From contig JADJYK010000014.1 of NCBI GenBank assembly GCA_016719815.1, forward strand, positions 89,788 through 153,787: 64,000 nt of DNA. The letters run 5' to 3'. A program made the translations under genes and the position numbers. Below the pieces are notes generated by a model. That model was not told the origin of the DNA, did no database searches, and saw only the letters and a program-made list of their open reading frames with translations. Numbering within the stretch: position 1 is the stretch's first letter; every line of letters starts with the position of its first letter. The stretch is from Chitinophagaceae bacterium. Its GTDB lineage: Bacteria; Bacteroidota; Bacteroidia; Chitinophagales; Chitinophagaceae. Positions 1-10,032 of the stretch are shown here, piece by piece.

Positions 1-1150
1 GGTGAATATGGAGGTGCCGCCACTTATGTTGCCGAGCATTCGCCTGCACACAAGAGAGGATTTTATACCTCCTGGATACAGACCACTGCCACACTTGGCC
101 TGTTTGTGGCATTGGGAATAATCATGGCCGTTAAACTGAACATGAGCGATGCTTCATTCAATGCCGAATGGGGCGGCTGGCGGTATCCGTTCTGGATTTC
201 TATCTTACTGGTGGCCGTATCAGTTTACATACGGCTGAAGATGTCTGAATCACCGCTATTTTCAAAACTCAAAGAAGAAGGCAAAACTTCAGTTAACCCG
301 TTAAAAGAAAGTTTCAGCCACAAGGCAAATTTTAAAATGGTGCTGGTGGCCTTGTTTGGTGCGGTGATGGGGCAAGGCGTTATCTGGTACACCGGTCAGT
401 TTTATGCACAGAATTTTTTAGAAACCAAATGTAACCTTGAGTTTGAGCAAAGCCGCACTATTATGCTATGGGCTATTGCATTTGCCACACCTTTCTTTGT
501 ATTCTTTGGTTGGCTGAGCGACAGGATTGGCAGAAAATGGATAATGCTGGCGGGAATGTTGCTGGGAGTGATTCTATATAGACCAATATTCAGTACGTTT
601 TTGAAAGATACCAGGTCGGGAAATTATGAGAATAAGTTGGTTATCGAGAAATACAACTTGTTATCAAGAACCGCCCAACTTACAAAAGACCGAAAGACTC
701 ACTAATTACAAAAGAAGTGATAATTAGCTACTCAAATGGGCTGGTAGAAAAAACTAAGTTTACTGATACAGTAATATGGAGAGAACAGAAATTTGAACCG
801 AAAAGAAAAATTATTTCCAGCCAAAAAACACTTCCGGGTAATACCTATTGGAAATTTGTAATGCTTGTTTTCATTCTCATCCTTTTTGTCACCATGGTTT
901 ACGGCCCAATTGCGGCATTCCTGGTAGAAATCTTCCCGACAAAAATCCGCTACACATCTATGTCGTTGCCTTACCATATTGGTAATGGTGTGTTTGGCGG
1001 CCTGGTGCCTTTATAGGTTTGCTGCTTACTACCAGTTTCCCTGATGATGCACTGGTAGGGCTTTGGTACCCGATAGGTATTGCCGCTTTGTGTTTTATCA
1101 TCGGTGCAGTGTATTTGTCTAACAAGATTGATGAAAATGTTGACGATTAA
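1..1150 (+). CDS. MFS transporter (metabolite:H+ symporter type), 5'-partial, two frameshifts
   Basis: An inner-membrane secondary transporter of the MFS metabolite:H+ symporter branch (ProP/ShiA-like); the substrate cannot be told. Coding is open from base 1, so the N-terminus lies outside the window. Membrane segments are visible in all parts, and the conserved loop motif WLSDRIGRKW lies near 508-540. The frame ends at 703-705 but resumes in another frame from about 690 and runs to a stop at 1014. The last part (IGLLLTT...LSNKIDENVDD) needs one added base near 1011 and ends at 1150. The soluble insert between 580 and 830 matches the long loop seen in Bacteroidota homologues. Both breaks look like single-base errors, so I treat this as one gene. 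It is followed after 9 bases by the small membrane protein, probably co-transcribed. Confidence 0.8.
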
Positions 1151-1159
1151 AATATTAGT

Positions 1160-1408
1160 ATGAACAAAATAAAAAGATACTTAGGAATAATATGGCTGCT
1201 GCTGGCGCCTGCCGTTATCTGGTTTTTAACTGACAGGGCCATTGTACATATTGACCCCGCCGGTAAAAAAGACATTAATAACCCGGTAATCTGGATAATC
1301 ATCATTGGTATTTTCACGCCTATTGCTATTGGCCTGATGATTTTTGGCTGGTATGCATTCAAAGGCGAGTATGACCACCTGCCCGAAAGTTCGGAAGAAT
1401 TGGAATAA
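1160..1408 (+). CDS. Small two-helix membrane protein (DUF6814-like)
   Basis: An 82-residue protein with two clear hydrophobic helices (about residues 8-24 and 43-65), a basic N-terminus (MNKIKRY) and an acidic C-terminal tail. Small proteins of this shape commonly follow MFS transporters of this type in Bacteroidota, and from memory the sequence resembles DUF6814. It starts 9 bases after the transporter stop, so it is probably in the same operon and may assist the transporter; that role is inferred only from position. The gene ends before a strong bidirectional hairpin. Confidence 0.65.
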   Translation: MNKIKRYLGIIWLLLAPAVIWFLTDRAIVHIDPAGKKDINNPVIWIIIIGIFTPIAIGLMIFGWYAFKGEYDHLPESSEELE

Positions 1409-1436
1409 ATAACCAGCCGCATGTTATACCGAAAAT

Positions 1437-1472
1437 AAGAAAATGGGTTACGATGCTGTAACCCATTTTCTT
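1437..1472. terminator. Bidirectional intrinsic terminator
   Basis: A perfect inverted repeat pairs 1437-1451 with 1458-1472 (arms include AAATGGGTTAC / GTAACCCATTT) around a 6-base loop. A-rich and T-rich flanks give a U-tract in both directions. It sits between the convergent small membrane protein gene and the carbonic anhydrase gene. Confidence 0.85.
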
Positions 1473-1474
1473 TC

Positions 1475-2164
1475 TTAGTGCCGCAATTCAGCTAAACTGA
1501 AATCAGGATTTTTTTCATCCCTGATGTATTCCACATCATGATAAAATTCCACGATACCCGTATCAATATTATACATAGCTCCCACAACTCCTATCTCCCC
1601 TTTCTCCACCATTTGTTCAATAATATAGCTTCTTTCAATTACGCTTTTAACATTCCTGCGAACATTGATGGCCGAGACATTTTCCACAAATTCCCCATTC
1701 CCGGAGTTTCTCTGTTCCATATCCTTTGTTATTCTTTCAGCATACACTGCAGGCTGAAGTTTTGAAAGAACCTCAGTAATATTTCCCATCTCCACATGGT
1801 CGCAGGCACCTTTTACGGCACCACATTTTGTGTGCCCCAATACCACCAAGAGTTTAGAACCGGCCACCTTGCAGGCAAACTCCATGCTGCCCAGAATATC
1901 AGTATTAACAATATTTCCTGCAATTCGGATACTGAAAATATCCCCAAGTCCCTGGTCAAAAATCAACTCTGCTGATGTGCGGCTGTCCATGCAACTCAAT
2001 ATGGCAGCAAAAGGCCATTGCCCGTCACGGGTGGCATTCACCTGCGCCAGCAAATCCCGTTGCGCTTTTAAATTTCTGACAAACCTTTCGTTACCTTCTT
2101 TCAAAATGTTTAAGGCCATTCTTGGTGTTAAACCTGATTGTGTGTCTTTTGTATGTACTCTCAT
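1475..2164 (-). CDS. Beta-class carbonic anhydrase (first copy)
   Basis: Interconverts CO2 and bicarbonate with a zinc centre. The zinc ligands of the beta class are visible: C58 with the Asp/Arg dyad in CMDSR (58-62), then H111 and C114 in GHTKCGA. At 229 residues its length is normal for the family. There is no obvious signal peptide, so it is probably cytoplasmic. It lies 18 bases downstream of the SulP permease gene on the same strand, a pairing typical of bicarbonate uptake systems. A second, more divergent beta-carbonic anhydrase lies 2.2 kb away on the other strand. Assignment to family is secure; coupling to SulP is inferred from gene order. Confidence 0.93.
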   Translation of the reverse strand: MRVHTKDTQSGLTPRMALNILKEGNERFVRNLKAQRDLLAQVNATRDGQWPFAAILSCMDSRTSAELIFDQGLGDIFSIRIAGNIVNTDILGSMEFACKVAGSKLLVVLGHTKCGAVKGACDHVEMGNITEVLSKLQPAVYAERITKDMEQRNSGNGEFVENVSAINVRRNVKSVIERSYIIEQMVEKGEIGVVGAMYNIDTGIVEFYHDVEYIRDEKNPDFSLAELRH

Positions 2165-2182
2165 TTTATTTATTTTTTTAAG

Positions 2183-3798
2183 TTAATGTACAGACTGTAC
2201 ATGTGAATAGTTTTCCATCTGGTAGGCTTCTTTAAACCCTTTTAATTGCAGCTTAATATTCTTAAGCGGTGCTTTAATATCCCTGAACTCTTTTATCAGT
2301 TCCAGTACATCATAATCAATGTACATGGTACTGGATGCGTCAATAACTACCGAAGAATTTTCCGGCATCTGGTCAAGAGTTTTCCGTATAGCCGCTTTGT
2401 TTAAAATGAAACTTCTTCAGAAAGGCGGATATTGATAATATCTCCTTCATGGTGATTTTCTGAATGGAAGAAGTAAGAATTCTTCAGGTTGCCATATAAA
2501 ATAGAAGCTGTTGCTGCAACTATTCCCGACATGACACCCACCAGCAGCCCTTTACCACTCAATGATGGAATAACAGCAAACAAATCAACTCCTATAATAA
2601 TCACAACCGTTACTATAAATGGAAAGAACTGGTATTTGCCCGCATTCCAAAAGTTTTTGAAGATAGAAGGTTTCGCCAGTTTATAGCCAGTTAAAAGAAG
2701 AATAGCTGCCAAAGCCGACAGAGGTATTTTATTCAGCAGCGATGGGATAAGTATAATTGAAATCAGTAGCAGCAAACCATGTATTATCGAAGACAACTTT
2801 GATTTTGCTCCCGAATTAACATTGGCACTGCTTCTTACAATTACACTGGTAACCGGCAATCCGCCAATCAATCCTGCAACAGAATTACCAATACCTTGGG
2901 CTATCAGCTCCCTGTTGGTGCTGGTTACACGGCGCTGCGGGTCCAGGTTGTCTACAGCTTCGATGCTTAACAGTGTTTCAAGTGATGCAATAATGGCTAT
3001 CACCACACCATAAACGATAACTGTACTGTTAAGAAGTCCGCTGAAATCCGGTAAAGTAAAAAAGCTGAAGAACTCATTTGCGTCGCTGGCAACTTTTATT
3101 TGCACCAAATGCTCGTTTTGAACTGCAAACCTGCTTCCCGTTTTAATCCAGATTTCATTAACTAACACTGCAACAATGACAGCCACAAGTGCCCCGGGAA
3201 TAAACTTTACCCTCCTTTTAATAAACGGTTTCTCCCAGGCAATCATAATAATTATTGACAGCAGGCACAAAAGAAAAACGCCAATATCTATATGCTGTAA
3301 TGGCTGCAGCAACTCATGCAGGTCTTCCTGGCCAAAAGGCATCAGTTCGGTAATATTCCCTTTTGAATCTTTATCGTATCCAAATGCATGAGGTATTTGC
3401 TTCGCAATAATCAGAATACCGATACTTGTCAGCATCCCTTTAATCACACTGCCCGGTATATAATTGGCAATACCGCCCAGCTTTGCCACACCAAGCAGAA
3501 TTTGCAGTATGCCTGCCAGCAGCACAGCACTCAAAAACAAACTAAAATCACCAATTGTGGTTATTGCCCCCAGCACAAGGGCAGCTAATCCTGCAGCCGG
3601 GCCGCTTACACTAAGAGGGGAATTACTGAAACTGGCAATTACAACTCCTCCAATAATGCCCGAAATAATGCCGCTGAAAAAAGGTGCACCGCTGGCCAGC
3701 GAAATACCCAGGCACAGTGGCAGCGCCACCAGAAACACAACCAAACCCGAAGGTAAATCCGAACCAATACTTGCAAATAAACTTTTCTTAGAACTCAT
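2183..3798 (-). CDS. SulP family anion permease with C-terminal STAS domain (one frameshift)
   Basis: A SulP (SLC26-type) permease, probably for bicarbonate or sulfate. The N-terminal signature (SDLPSGLVVFLVALPLCLGI) is followed by about ten hydrophobic segments and then a short STAS domain. The frame stops at 2401, but adding one base to the T-run there restores LNKAAIRKTLDQ and the rest of the STAS domain down to 2183. I read it as one gene with a homopolymer indel. The start is placed at the Met of MSSKKSLFASI (3798) rather than 11 codons upstream, because that is where family similarity begins. Its neighbour downstream is a carbonic anhydrase, which favours bicarbonate as substrate. The upstream hypothetical gene may share its transcript. 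Confidence 0.88.
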
Positions 3799-3903
3799 AA
3801 ATTCATAAATACTTTTTGTCCGGATACACAAATACCCGAACCGTTAATAAAAAATAGATAACAACAGGGCTAATACCTGTTTAGCCAGAATAAGTAGTGT
3901 GAA

Positions 3904-4272
3904 TTATGAGAAGTTTGGAGGAGGTACAAGCAATTCGCCATGAAAAGCAATGTATGTTTCAGCATCATGGCATTTGTACGACTTTGATGCTATTGAAAAA
4001 AACAGTGTAGTGGCATGAAACTCATGCAGGAACTCTTCGGTAAGAGAATTACCCGAAGGCACCTTCTCTTCCTGTGAATTGCCAAAAGGATTTGATTCTT
4101 CTTCATTTGCAGGCAGTTCGGTATCCACATTTGTTAACTGCTGATATTTAATGTTTTCCTGCTGGCTGGCAAATACAAAGGGATTACTTACAGTAAGCCA
4201 TAACAATGTTACCGACATAAAAAATGCGGACCATTTATTAAACAAACTGTATGTAACTTTTCCTTTTTTCAT
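3904..4272 (-). CDS. Hypothetical secreted or membrane-anchored small protein
   Basis: About 122 residues when started at MKKGKVTYSLF (4272); an in-frame Met 13 codons upstream is possible but less likely because the later one begins a basic-then-hydrophobic signal-like segment ending near VFASQQ. The mature part is acidic, rich in Glu, Asn and Ser, and has no motif I recognise. It reads in the same direction as the SulP permease and ends about 100 bases before it, so it may belong to the bicarbonate gene group. Its function is unknown. Confidence 0.55.
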   Translation of the reverse strand: MKKGKVTYSLFNKWSAFFMSVTLLWLTVSNPFVFASQQENIKYQQLTNVDTELPANEEESNPFGNSQEEKVPSGNSLTEEFLHEFHATTLFFSIASKSYKCHDAETYIAFHGELLVPPPNFS

Positions 4273-4390
4273 CAAGGGCTGCAAAATAGTGTTTTCGGTA
4301 TATTTATCCAAACCATTATCAATTCCAAGAAAAAATATGAATATTTGAATAACAAACCATTAACAATCATCAGCTTAAAATGTTCAAATA

Positions 4391-5026
4391 ATGAAGCCAT
4401 ACGAAATATTACTGCAGGAAAATAAGGAATGGGCTGCCAAAAAGTTGGCAGAAAATCCAGCGTATTTTGAGCGGCTAGTGCATGTGCAAACACCTGAATT
4501 CCTCTGGATTGGTTGCAGTGATAGCAGGGTTCCCCCCGATCAAATAACACAAACTGATCCAGGCGAAATTTTTATTCACCGTAATGTGGCAAATCTTGTT
4601 GTGAATACTGACGTAAACCTAATGAGTGTACTTGACTTCGCCGTAAACCATCTTAAAGTAAAGCATATTGTGGTATGTGGCCATTATGGTTGTGGCGGTA
4701 TTAAAGCCGCCATGAGCAATAAAGATTACAATCAGGCGCTGAATATGTGGTTGCAAAATATTAAAGACATTTACCGTATTCACCGAAAAGAAATAGATGA
4801 ATTGCAAAATGAAGAACAAAAGCAGAAATTTCTTACTGAGCTAAATGTAAAAGAGCAGGTTTTTAACCTTGCTAAAACTGCCATTATCCAAAAAGCATGG
4901 AATGCTGATAAACGGCCCGATCTGCATGGATGGGTTTATGATTTACACGATGGGATAATTCATCCGATAGTGGAATTAAATGCAGGCACTGATATTGATC
5001 CCCTTTACGAGTTTCACCATCTTTAA
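4391..5026 (+). CDS. can: Beta-class carbonic anhydrase, Can type (second copy)
   Basis: A cytoplasmic CO2/bicarbonate-interconverting enzyme, 211 residues, close in layout to E. coli Can. Zinc-binding and catalytic residues are C42, D44 and R46 in CSDSRVP, and H98 and C101 in CGHYGCGG. The N-terminus (MKPYEILLQENKEWA) and the C-terminal region with LHGWVYDLHDG are typical of this branch. It is divergent from the hypothetical protein gene at 3904-4272, with a 118-base gap that must hold both promoters, and convergent with nhaD, with only 3 bases between stops. Two beta-carbonic anhydrases plus a SulP permease in 3.5 kb is a notable concentration. Confidence 0.95.
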   Translation: MKPYEILLQENKEWAAKKLAENPAYFERLVHVQTPEFLWIGCSDSRVPPDQITQTDPGEIFIHRNVANLVVNTDVNLMSVLDFAVNHLKVKHIVVCGHYGCGGIKAAMSNKDYNQALNMWLQNIKDIYRIHRKEIDELQNEEQKQKFLTELNVKEQVFNLAKTAIIQKAWNADKRPDLHGWVYDLHDGIIHPIVELNAGTDIDPLYEFHHL

Positions 5027-5029
5027 ATA

Positions 5030-6313
5030 TCAGGAGAAAAACAACGAATGCTGTACAATAAAAACGGCCGCCCCAATTAGATACCCAATAAAAGCAAGCC
5101 ATGCAATATTTTTTAAGTACCAGAAGAAGTCAATTTTTTCCAGTCCCATAGCCGCTACTCCGGCTGCAGAACCTATTATCAGGCTGCTGCCGCCTGTGCC
5201 TGCACAATAAGCCAGAAACTCCCAATAGTAATGATCCATTGGAAATTTGTCCAGCGGATACATTCCCTGTGCCGCAGCCACCAATGGCACATTATCAACG
5301 ACAGCAGACAGCATTCCTATTAAAACAGTAATAACCGAAATGTTACCGATTTTTTCGTCCATCCAGGCAGAAAGACTATGCAGTACATGAGTTGATTCTA
5401 AGGCTGAAATGCATAACAATATTCCCAGAAAGAACAGGATGCTGGGCGTATCAATTTTACGAAGGGCATGATTTACAGAAAGCAGCCCTTTTTCTGCTTC
5501 ATCCTTTCCGCTGTGTATTAATTCGGTTACTACCCACATCAACCCCAGTCCAAATAAAATACCCATGTAAGGAGGCAAATGTGTTATTGTCTTAAAAACC
5601 GGAACAAAAAGCAATGATGATACTCCCAACCAGAATACTACATTTCGTTCGCTGCTGCTACTGCTCATATTCTTGTTATGAAGCGGCTCAGGTCGTTTAG
5701 TTATTGCCCCCTTCATTCGCCTGCTGATTATGTAAGCCGGCACTGCCATACAAACCACCGATGGTAAAAAAACCTTTAGTATGATATTTACGACACTTAT
5801 CTGCCCGCCAATCCACAGCATGGTGGTGGTAACATCACCAATAGGTGACCATGCGCCACCGGCATTTGCCGAAATAATTACAAGACCTGTAAACATCAGC
5901 CTTTCTTTACGGTCAGATAGCAGTTTTCTCAATAGGGAAATAAGCACAATAGTAGTGGTAAGATTATCCAGTACTGCCGAAAGAAAGAAAGTAATAATAG
6001 CAACAATCCAAACCAGTTTTTCCATACTGGTGGTTTGAATTTTCCTTGTTATCAGTTCAAACCCATCATGGGCATCTATCAGTTCCACAATTACCATTGC
6101 ACCAAGTAAAAAGAACAGGATGCCGGAAACCTCGCCAAGATGTTCGCTCAGTTGACTGGTTACCTCAGCCTTATCAGCAGTGGCCAGCGCATACACCGAC
6201 CAGCACAAAGTGGCCGTTAACAGCGCCGAGGCAGCTTTGTTTATCCTTAATGGATGTTCAAATGCAATAGCACCGTAACCAAACAGAAATATGATAACGA
6301 GGGCAGTAACCAT
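5030..6313 (-). CDS. nhaD: NhaD-type sodium:proton antiporter
   Basis: An integral membrane Na+(Li+)/H+ antiporter of the NhaD branch of the IT superfamily, 427 residues with about 12 hydrophobic segments. Conserved blocks include SAVLDNLTTTIVLISLL near residue 120 and the matching SAVVDNVPLVAAAQGM in the C-terminal half. These Asp-Asn pairs in two inverted repeats are the expected ion-handling sites. GGAWSPIGDVTTTMLW lies between them. The stop abuts that of can. A pH/Na+ antiporter next to bicarbonate genes fits a role in cytoplasmic pH homeostasis; that link is inferred. Confidence 0.92.
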   Translation of the reverse strand: MVTALVIIFLFGYGAIAFEHPLRINKAASALLTATLCWSVYALATADKAEVTSQLSEHLGEVSGILFFLLGAMVIVELIDAHDGFELITRKIQTTSMEKLVWIVAIITFFLSAVLDNLTTTIVLISLLRKLLSDRKERLMFTGLVIISANAGGAWSPIGDVTTTMLWIGGQISVVNIILKVFLPSVVCMAVPAYIISRRMKGAITKRPEPLHNKNMSSSSSERNVVFWLGVSSLLFVPVFKTITHLPPYMGILFGLGLMWVVTELIHSGKDEAEKGLLSVNHALRKIDTPSILFFLGILLCISALESTHVLHSLSAWMDEKIGNISVITVLIGMLSAVVDNVPLVAAAQGMYPLDKFPMDHYYWEFLAYCAGTGGSSLIIGSAAGVAAMGLEKIDFFWYLKNIAWLAFIGYLIGAAVFIVQHSLFFS

Positions 6314-6371
6314 TTAACAGCATTTTTAAAATAACCGGACATTTTGCAAATGTACCAAAGTACATTTTATG

Positions 6372-6379
6372 TAGGTTTG
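6372..6379 (+). promoter_or_regulatory. Candidate Bacteroidota -7 element (TAGGTTTG) for gldA
   Basis: TAGGTTTG fits the TAnnTTTG consensus and ends only 4 bases before the gldA ATG, so the transcript would be nearly or fully leaderless. A TTTG at 6343-6346 is a possible -33 element, but its 25-base spacing is longer than usual. Confidence 0.35.
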
Positions 6380-6383
6380 TAAC

Positions 6384-7292
6384 ATGTCTATCGAAGTTAA
6401 AAACCTGTTGAAAGAATATGGGGAACAAAAGGCAGTGAAAAATATATCATCCACTGTTAACAAAGGGGAAATCGTTGGCTTTCTCGGGCCCAATGGTGCC
6501 GGAAAATCAACCACTATGAAAATAATTACCGGCTACCTGCAGCAAACAGGTGGTGAAGCATTTGTTTGTGGTATAAGCGTAGCCGAACAACCACTTGAAA
6601 CAAAAAAGAAAATCGGTTACCTGCCCGAACTGAATGCGTTGTACTACGATATGTATGTGCGGGAATATCTTGGCTTTGTTGCAGAACTGCACCAGGTTGC
6701 CAATCCTAAAGAAAAAATTGAAAACATTATTCAACTCACCGGTCTTACTGTTGAGAGCAAAAAGAAAATCGGCCAGCTTTCAAAAGGCTATAAACAACGG
6801 GTTGGCCTTGCTGCGGCTCTTATACACGACCCCGAAGTGCTGATATTAGACGAACCAACATCAGGTCTTGACCCCAACCAAATAACTGAAATAAGAGAAG
6901 TGATAAGAAAACAGGGTATAGATAAAACCGTGCTTTTCTCCTCACATATATTACAGGAAGTGGAGGCTATCTGTGACAGAGTGATTATCATTAATAAAGG
7001 CCAGATTGTAGCAGATGATAAACTGAGCAACCTGAGAACCAAAAATGCAGGCCAGCAAATAGTAAAAGTTGAGTTTAAGGAACCGGTTGAAACTGAAGCT
7101 ATTCAAAAACTGGAGTGTGTTCAATCACTACACACCACTCAACAATCGCTTTTCACTATTTACTGTACAGATGCCGAACTGTTAAAACGGCAGTTGTTAC
7201 AACTTGCCATCGACAAAAGCCTGAATATTGTGTCGTTGCAAACAGAAAATCAAAGTCTCGAAGAAGTATTTAAAGCACTAACCAGGACATAG
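6384..7292 (+). CDS. gldA: Gliding-motility ABC transporter ATP-binding protein GldA
   Basis: ATPase subunit of the GldAFG ABC system, associated with gliding motility and membrane functions in Bacteroidota. Residues 35-43 form Walker A (GPNGAGKST), followed by a Q-loop region, the ABC signature LSKGYKQRVGLA and Walker B with the D-loop (LILDEPTSGLDP), then an H-loop His in FSSHILQEVEAIC. The C-terminal domain (LEEVFKALT) and the 302-residue length match GldA. No gldF or gldG gene is adjacent; in several genomes those lie elsewhere. The distinction from other CcmA-type ATPases rests on overall resemblance. Confidence 0.85.
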   Translation: MSIEVKNLLKEYGEQKAVKNISSTVNKGEIVGFLGPNGAGKSTTMKIITGYLQQTGGEAFVCGISVAEQPLETKKKIGYLPELNALYYDMYVREYLGFVAELHQVANPKEKIENIIQLTGLTVESKKKIGQLSKGYKQRVGLAAALIHDPEVLILDEPTSGLDPNQITEIREVIRKQGIDKTVLFSSHILQEVEAICDRVIIINKGQIVADDKLSNLRTKNAGQQIVKVEFKEPVETEAIQKLECVQSLHTTQQSLFTIYCTDAELLKRQLLQLAIDKSLNIVSLQTENQSLEEVFKALTRT

Positions 7293-7323
7293 ATTTCACA
7301 TAAGCTTCCTGGTTTTGAAAATT

Positions 7324-9782
7324 TTATCTTATTACAGTAACCGTTCCTTTTTGTTTTATTAAGTTGTTATTATCGTCAAGATATTCCAGTGTCCATACAT
7401 ATACTCCGGACTCTGCATCCTGTCCTTTATACCTTCCATCCCAGGATTCGCCGTATTTAACAGAATGAAATACCATATTTCCCCAACGGTTAAACACAGA
7501 AAAACTTTTCAATGATTTCATCCCAATCAGATATGGGGTTAGAAAATCGTTGAGACCGTCACTATTGGGAGTAAAGGCTGTAGCCAGGTAATAGCCCGGT
7601 TTCTTAAGTATTTGCATCAATAAAGTGTCTGTTGTTACACAGGTATGCCCGTCTGTAATACCAATCAGATATTTAATATCTTCCCCGGTAGCAAAAAATT
7701 CGGTGTACTGCGTATTATAACTGCTAAGTTGCTGCTGTGGCGTCCATAAATAAGCAGAACCTATTGTATCTCTTACATGAATAAAATGGCTGCTGCCCTG
7801 CGGTACGGTTATGGTCTTATAGCGTACTCCTTTATGTCCTGGATTTATCTGAACCTGCTTTGTTACAGATTTGGGAAACGCTTCGCATCCAAGTGCCGTC
7901 ATCTCTGCCGCACATCGGTATTACCGGCTGTTGCATAGGTTACCGGCAACGGATTTTTGACTAACACTACCGCTCCGCCATTATTAAAAGTCCAGGAGTA
8001 GCCAACCTGCGGAGATCCATTTTCATTGCTGAGATTTGTAAATAATACCGGTCTGTTTACGCATATTGAATCCCATGTAAAATCAGCTTCCCCATTGGGC
8101 AATACATACAATCTTGATGATATACTGTCTTTACAGCCCCATTGAGTTGTGGCAACGAGTTCTGCATTATAATTTCCAACCGCCTGAAATATCTTATCAG
8201 CATCTGCAGTTTGCAAAGTTGAGCCATCACTAAATTTCCAATTGTAGGTCATGACAGCATTATCCGGTGCTGAAGAAGTATTCTTTGCATGGTATAATGC
8301 ATTGGTAATACACAAGGTGTCATTATCTGGCACAAACGAAGGTAATGGCTTCGAATGAACGTTTATATTAATCCCATTTGTTGTGTCGGTACAGCCATTT
8401 TGCACTACCTGTGCCCAATAAAGGCCGGTTGTTGCCGGCTGATAACTGTATCCGGTAGCCCCATTAACAGGCAGTGTGGCATTGTACCATTGTACGGAAA
8501 CAGAACTGCTGTTTACCGTTAATGTAGCATTCGTTTCCCCAATACAAAAGTCAGAAGACCCATTAAGCCGGATAGCTGTGTCTACTGTAATATTTGAGAC
8601 TATCGTGGTGTCCTCAGAAAAGCAGCCGGTAAGAATATCAGTTGTTTTCAAAATAAGCTCAGAAGGTGCTGGAGGTATATTCCATCCCATCGGATTTGAA
8701 ATGAAAGGATTGCTGACCATGTTTGCTGGCCGCCATTCGTAAGTGTATCCGGTTACAGGCAATCCACCTAGCTGCGCTGTCTGATATTTACAAATACTTA
8801 CATCCGGCCCCGCAACTGATATAGGTTTAGGTGAAACAGTAATAGTCGCATACAGTGTGTCTTTGCAACCAAATGAAGGATAGGGTGTAACCTCAACAGG
8901 AATCACAGTACCTACAGATGGAGCAGGGTTTAGGGGTAAGTTTTGATTTGTACTCAATACAGTTGTAAATGTATTATCAGAAAACCACCTGTACGATTGA
9001 AAACCGAAAGGGGCAACAAGCGTTATTGAATTATCTCCCTGGCAAATGGTAGTTCCGGAAATAGCGCCATTACAGTTTGAGTTTACATCTACATATGCAT
9101 AACCAAAATGGCCGCCCTGGGTACATTCTGTTGCAATAAACTCAAGTTCTATTGTTTTGCCTGCTAATCCGCTAAGGTTTAAAGTAACAGGAGTCCAGTC
9201 TTTATAAAGCACTGACGAATTAAAAGGTGAAGGCAGGAATCCGGGAAGTGACGATGAGGCAGTAAAATCGAATGTAACACAAGGAATGTTCTGTCCGGTT
9301 GAAATATCTTTTATCCGTGCCCTGAAACGGGGTTGTGCTTCGGGAATGTGTCCGGGATTTTGCAAAACAACAGCATAATGAAAGAAAACAGAAAACACTG
9401 TCGCAGTGGCCGGAATATTATAAGTATACGAAACACTGCTGGCCTCCCATCCAATTCCTCCATTGGTTGTGGCTGTTTCATTTCCAATCATGGCGCTAAA
9501 CCCACTGCCATTAGGACAAATTCTTGGAAAACCTCCATAAGGATCAGTGCCGTTAATTGCTGTTGGTACCATTCTGTGCAAACTTGGCATTTGTCCCGTA
9601 CCCGTCCAGTTTATGGTATTAATGCCCCCGCTAACTGACACAGTGCCGCTGCGACATACCCAATTCGTAAAGTTTCCCATTTCAAAATCCAGGTTGGGTG
9701 GACAAAGACCACTCTGTGCATCAACCGTGTTTATCAGTACAGAGAATAAAAGGGAACCCAGCAAAAACGTCTTCTTACCCAA
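7324..9782 (-). CDS. Secreted PKD/Ig-like protein with CHU_C gliding-motility C-terminal domain (one frameshift)
   Basis: A large surface or secreted protein of about 820 residues. It begins with a signal peptide (MGKKTFLLGSLLFSVLINTVDA), then a lectin-like or jelly-roll region (about residues 25-230), several Ig-like or PKD-type repeats with CKD and WKFSDG motifs, and a terminal CHU_C domain (YYLATAFTPNSDGLNDF ... FNRWGNMVF ... GVYVWTLEY). CHU_C domains are sorting signals of the type IX secretion system. The frame breaks at 7899-7902; one added base joins the parts. Its partners are unknown, and an adhesin or extracellular structural role is inferred. Confidence 0.85.
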
Positions 9783-10032
9783 TGTTTCATTATTAGCTGC
9801 ATCAAATATATTTAAAAATTAGCCTCCGGGGCTGTTGTAATATTCAAAATACAACCAACTCTCAGGCAGAATGGAAGATGAATACAGAAAAGATTTCCGG
9901 ACATAGTAATTTTCCGAATGAAAATCAGTTTAGAAACTGCCAAATGTCATTTTGATACAACTCTTTTATGACCTTTCTTTGCAACACGATTATTTGCCTT
10001 TGAATCATTAATAATTAAAAAATGAAATTACT
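9783..10032. other. Intergenic region between divergent CHU_C gene and eno
   Basis: This 250-base AT-rich stretch has no plausible ORF. It must contain promoters for both divergent genes. TTTG-containing sequence lies near 9978-9981 and 9994-10002, but I could not place a convincing -33/-7 pair. No hairpin was seen. Confidence 0.5.

Noticed and set aside
3868..3886. Short inverted repeat GGCTAA/TTAGCC upstream of the SulP gene as a terminator
   Set aside because: Only six pairs and no T-run on either strand.
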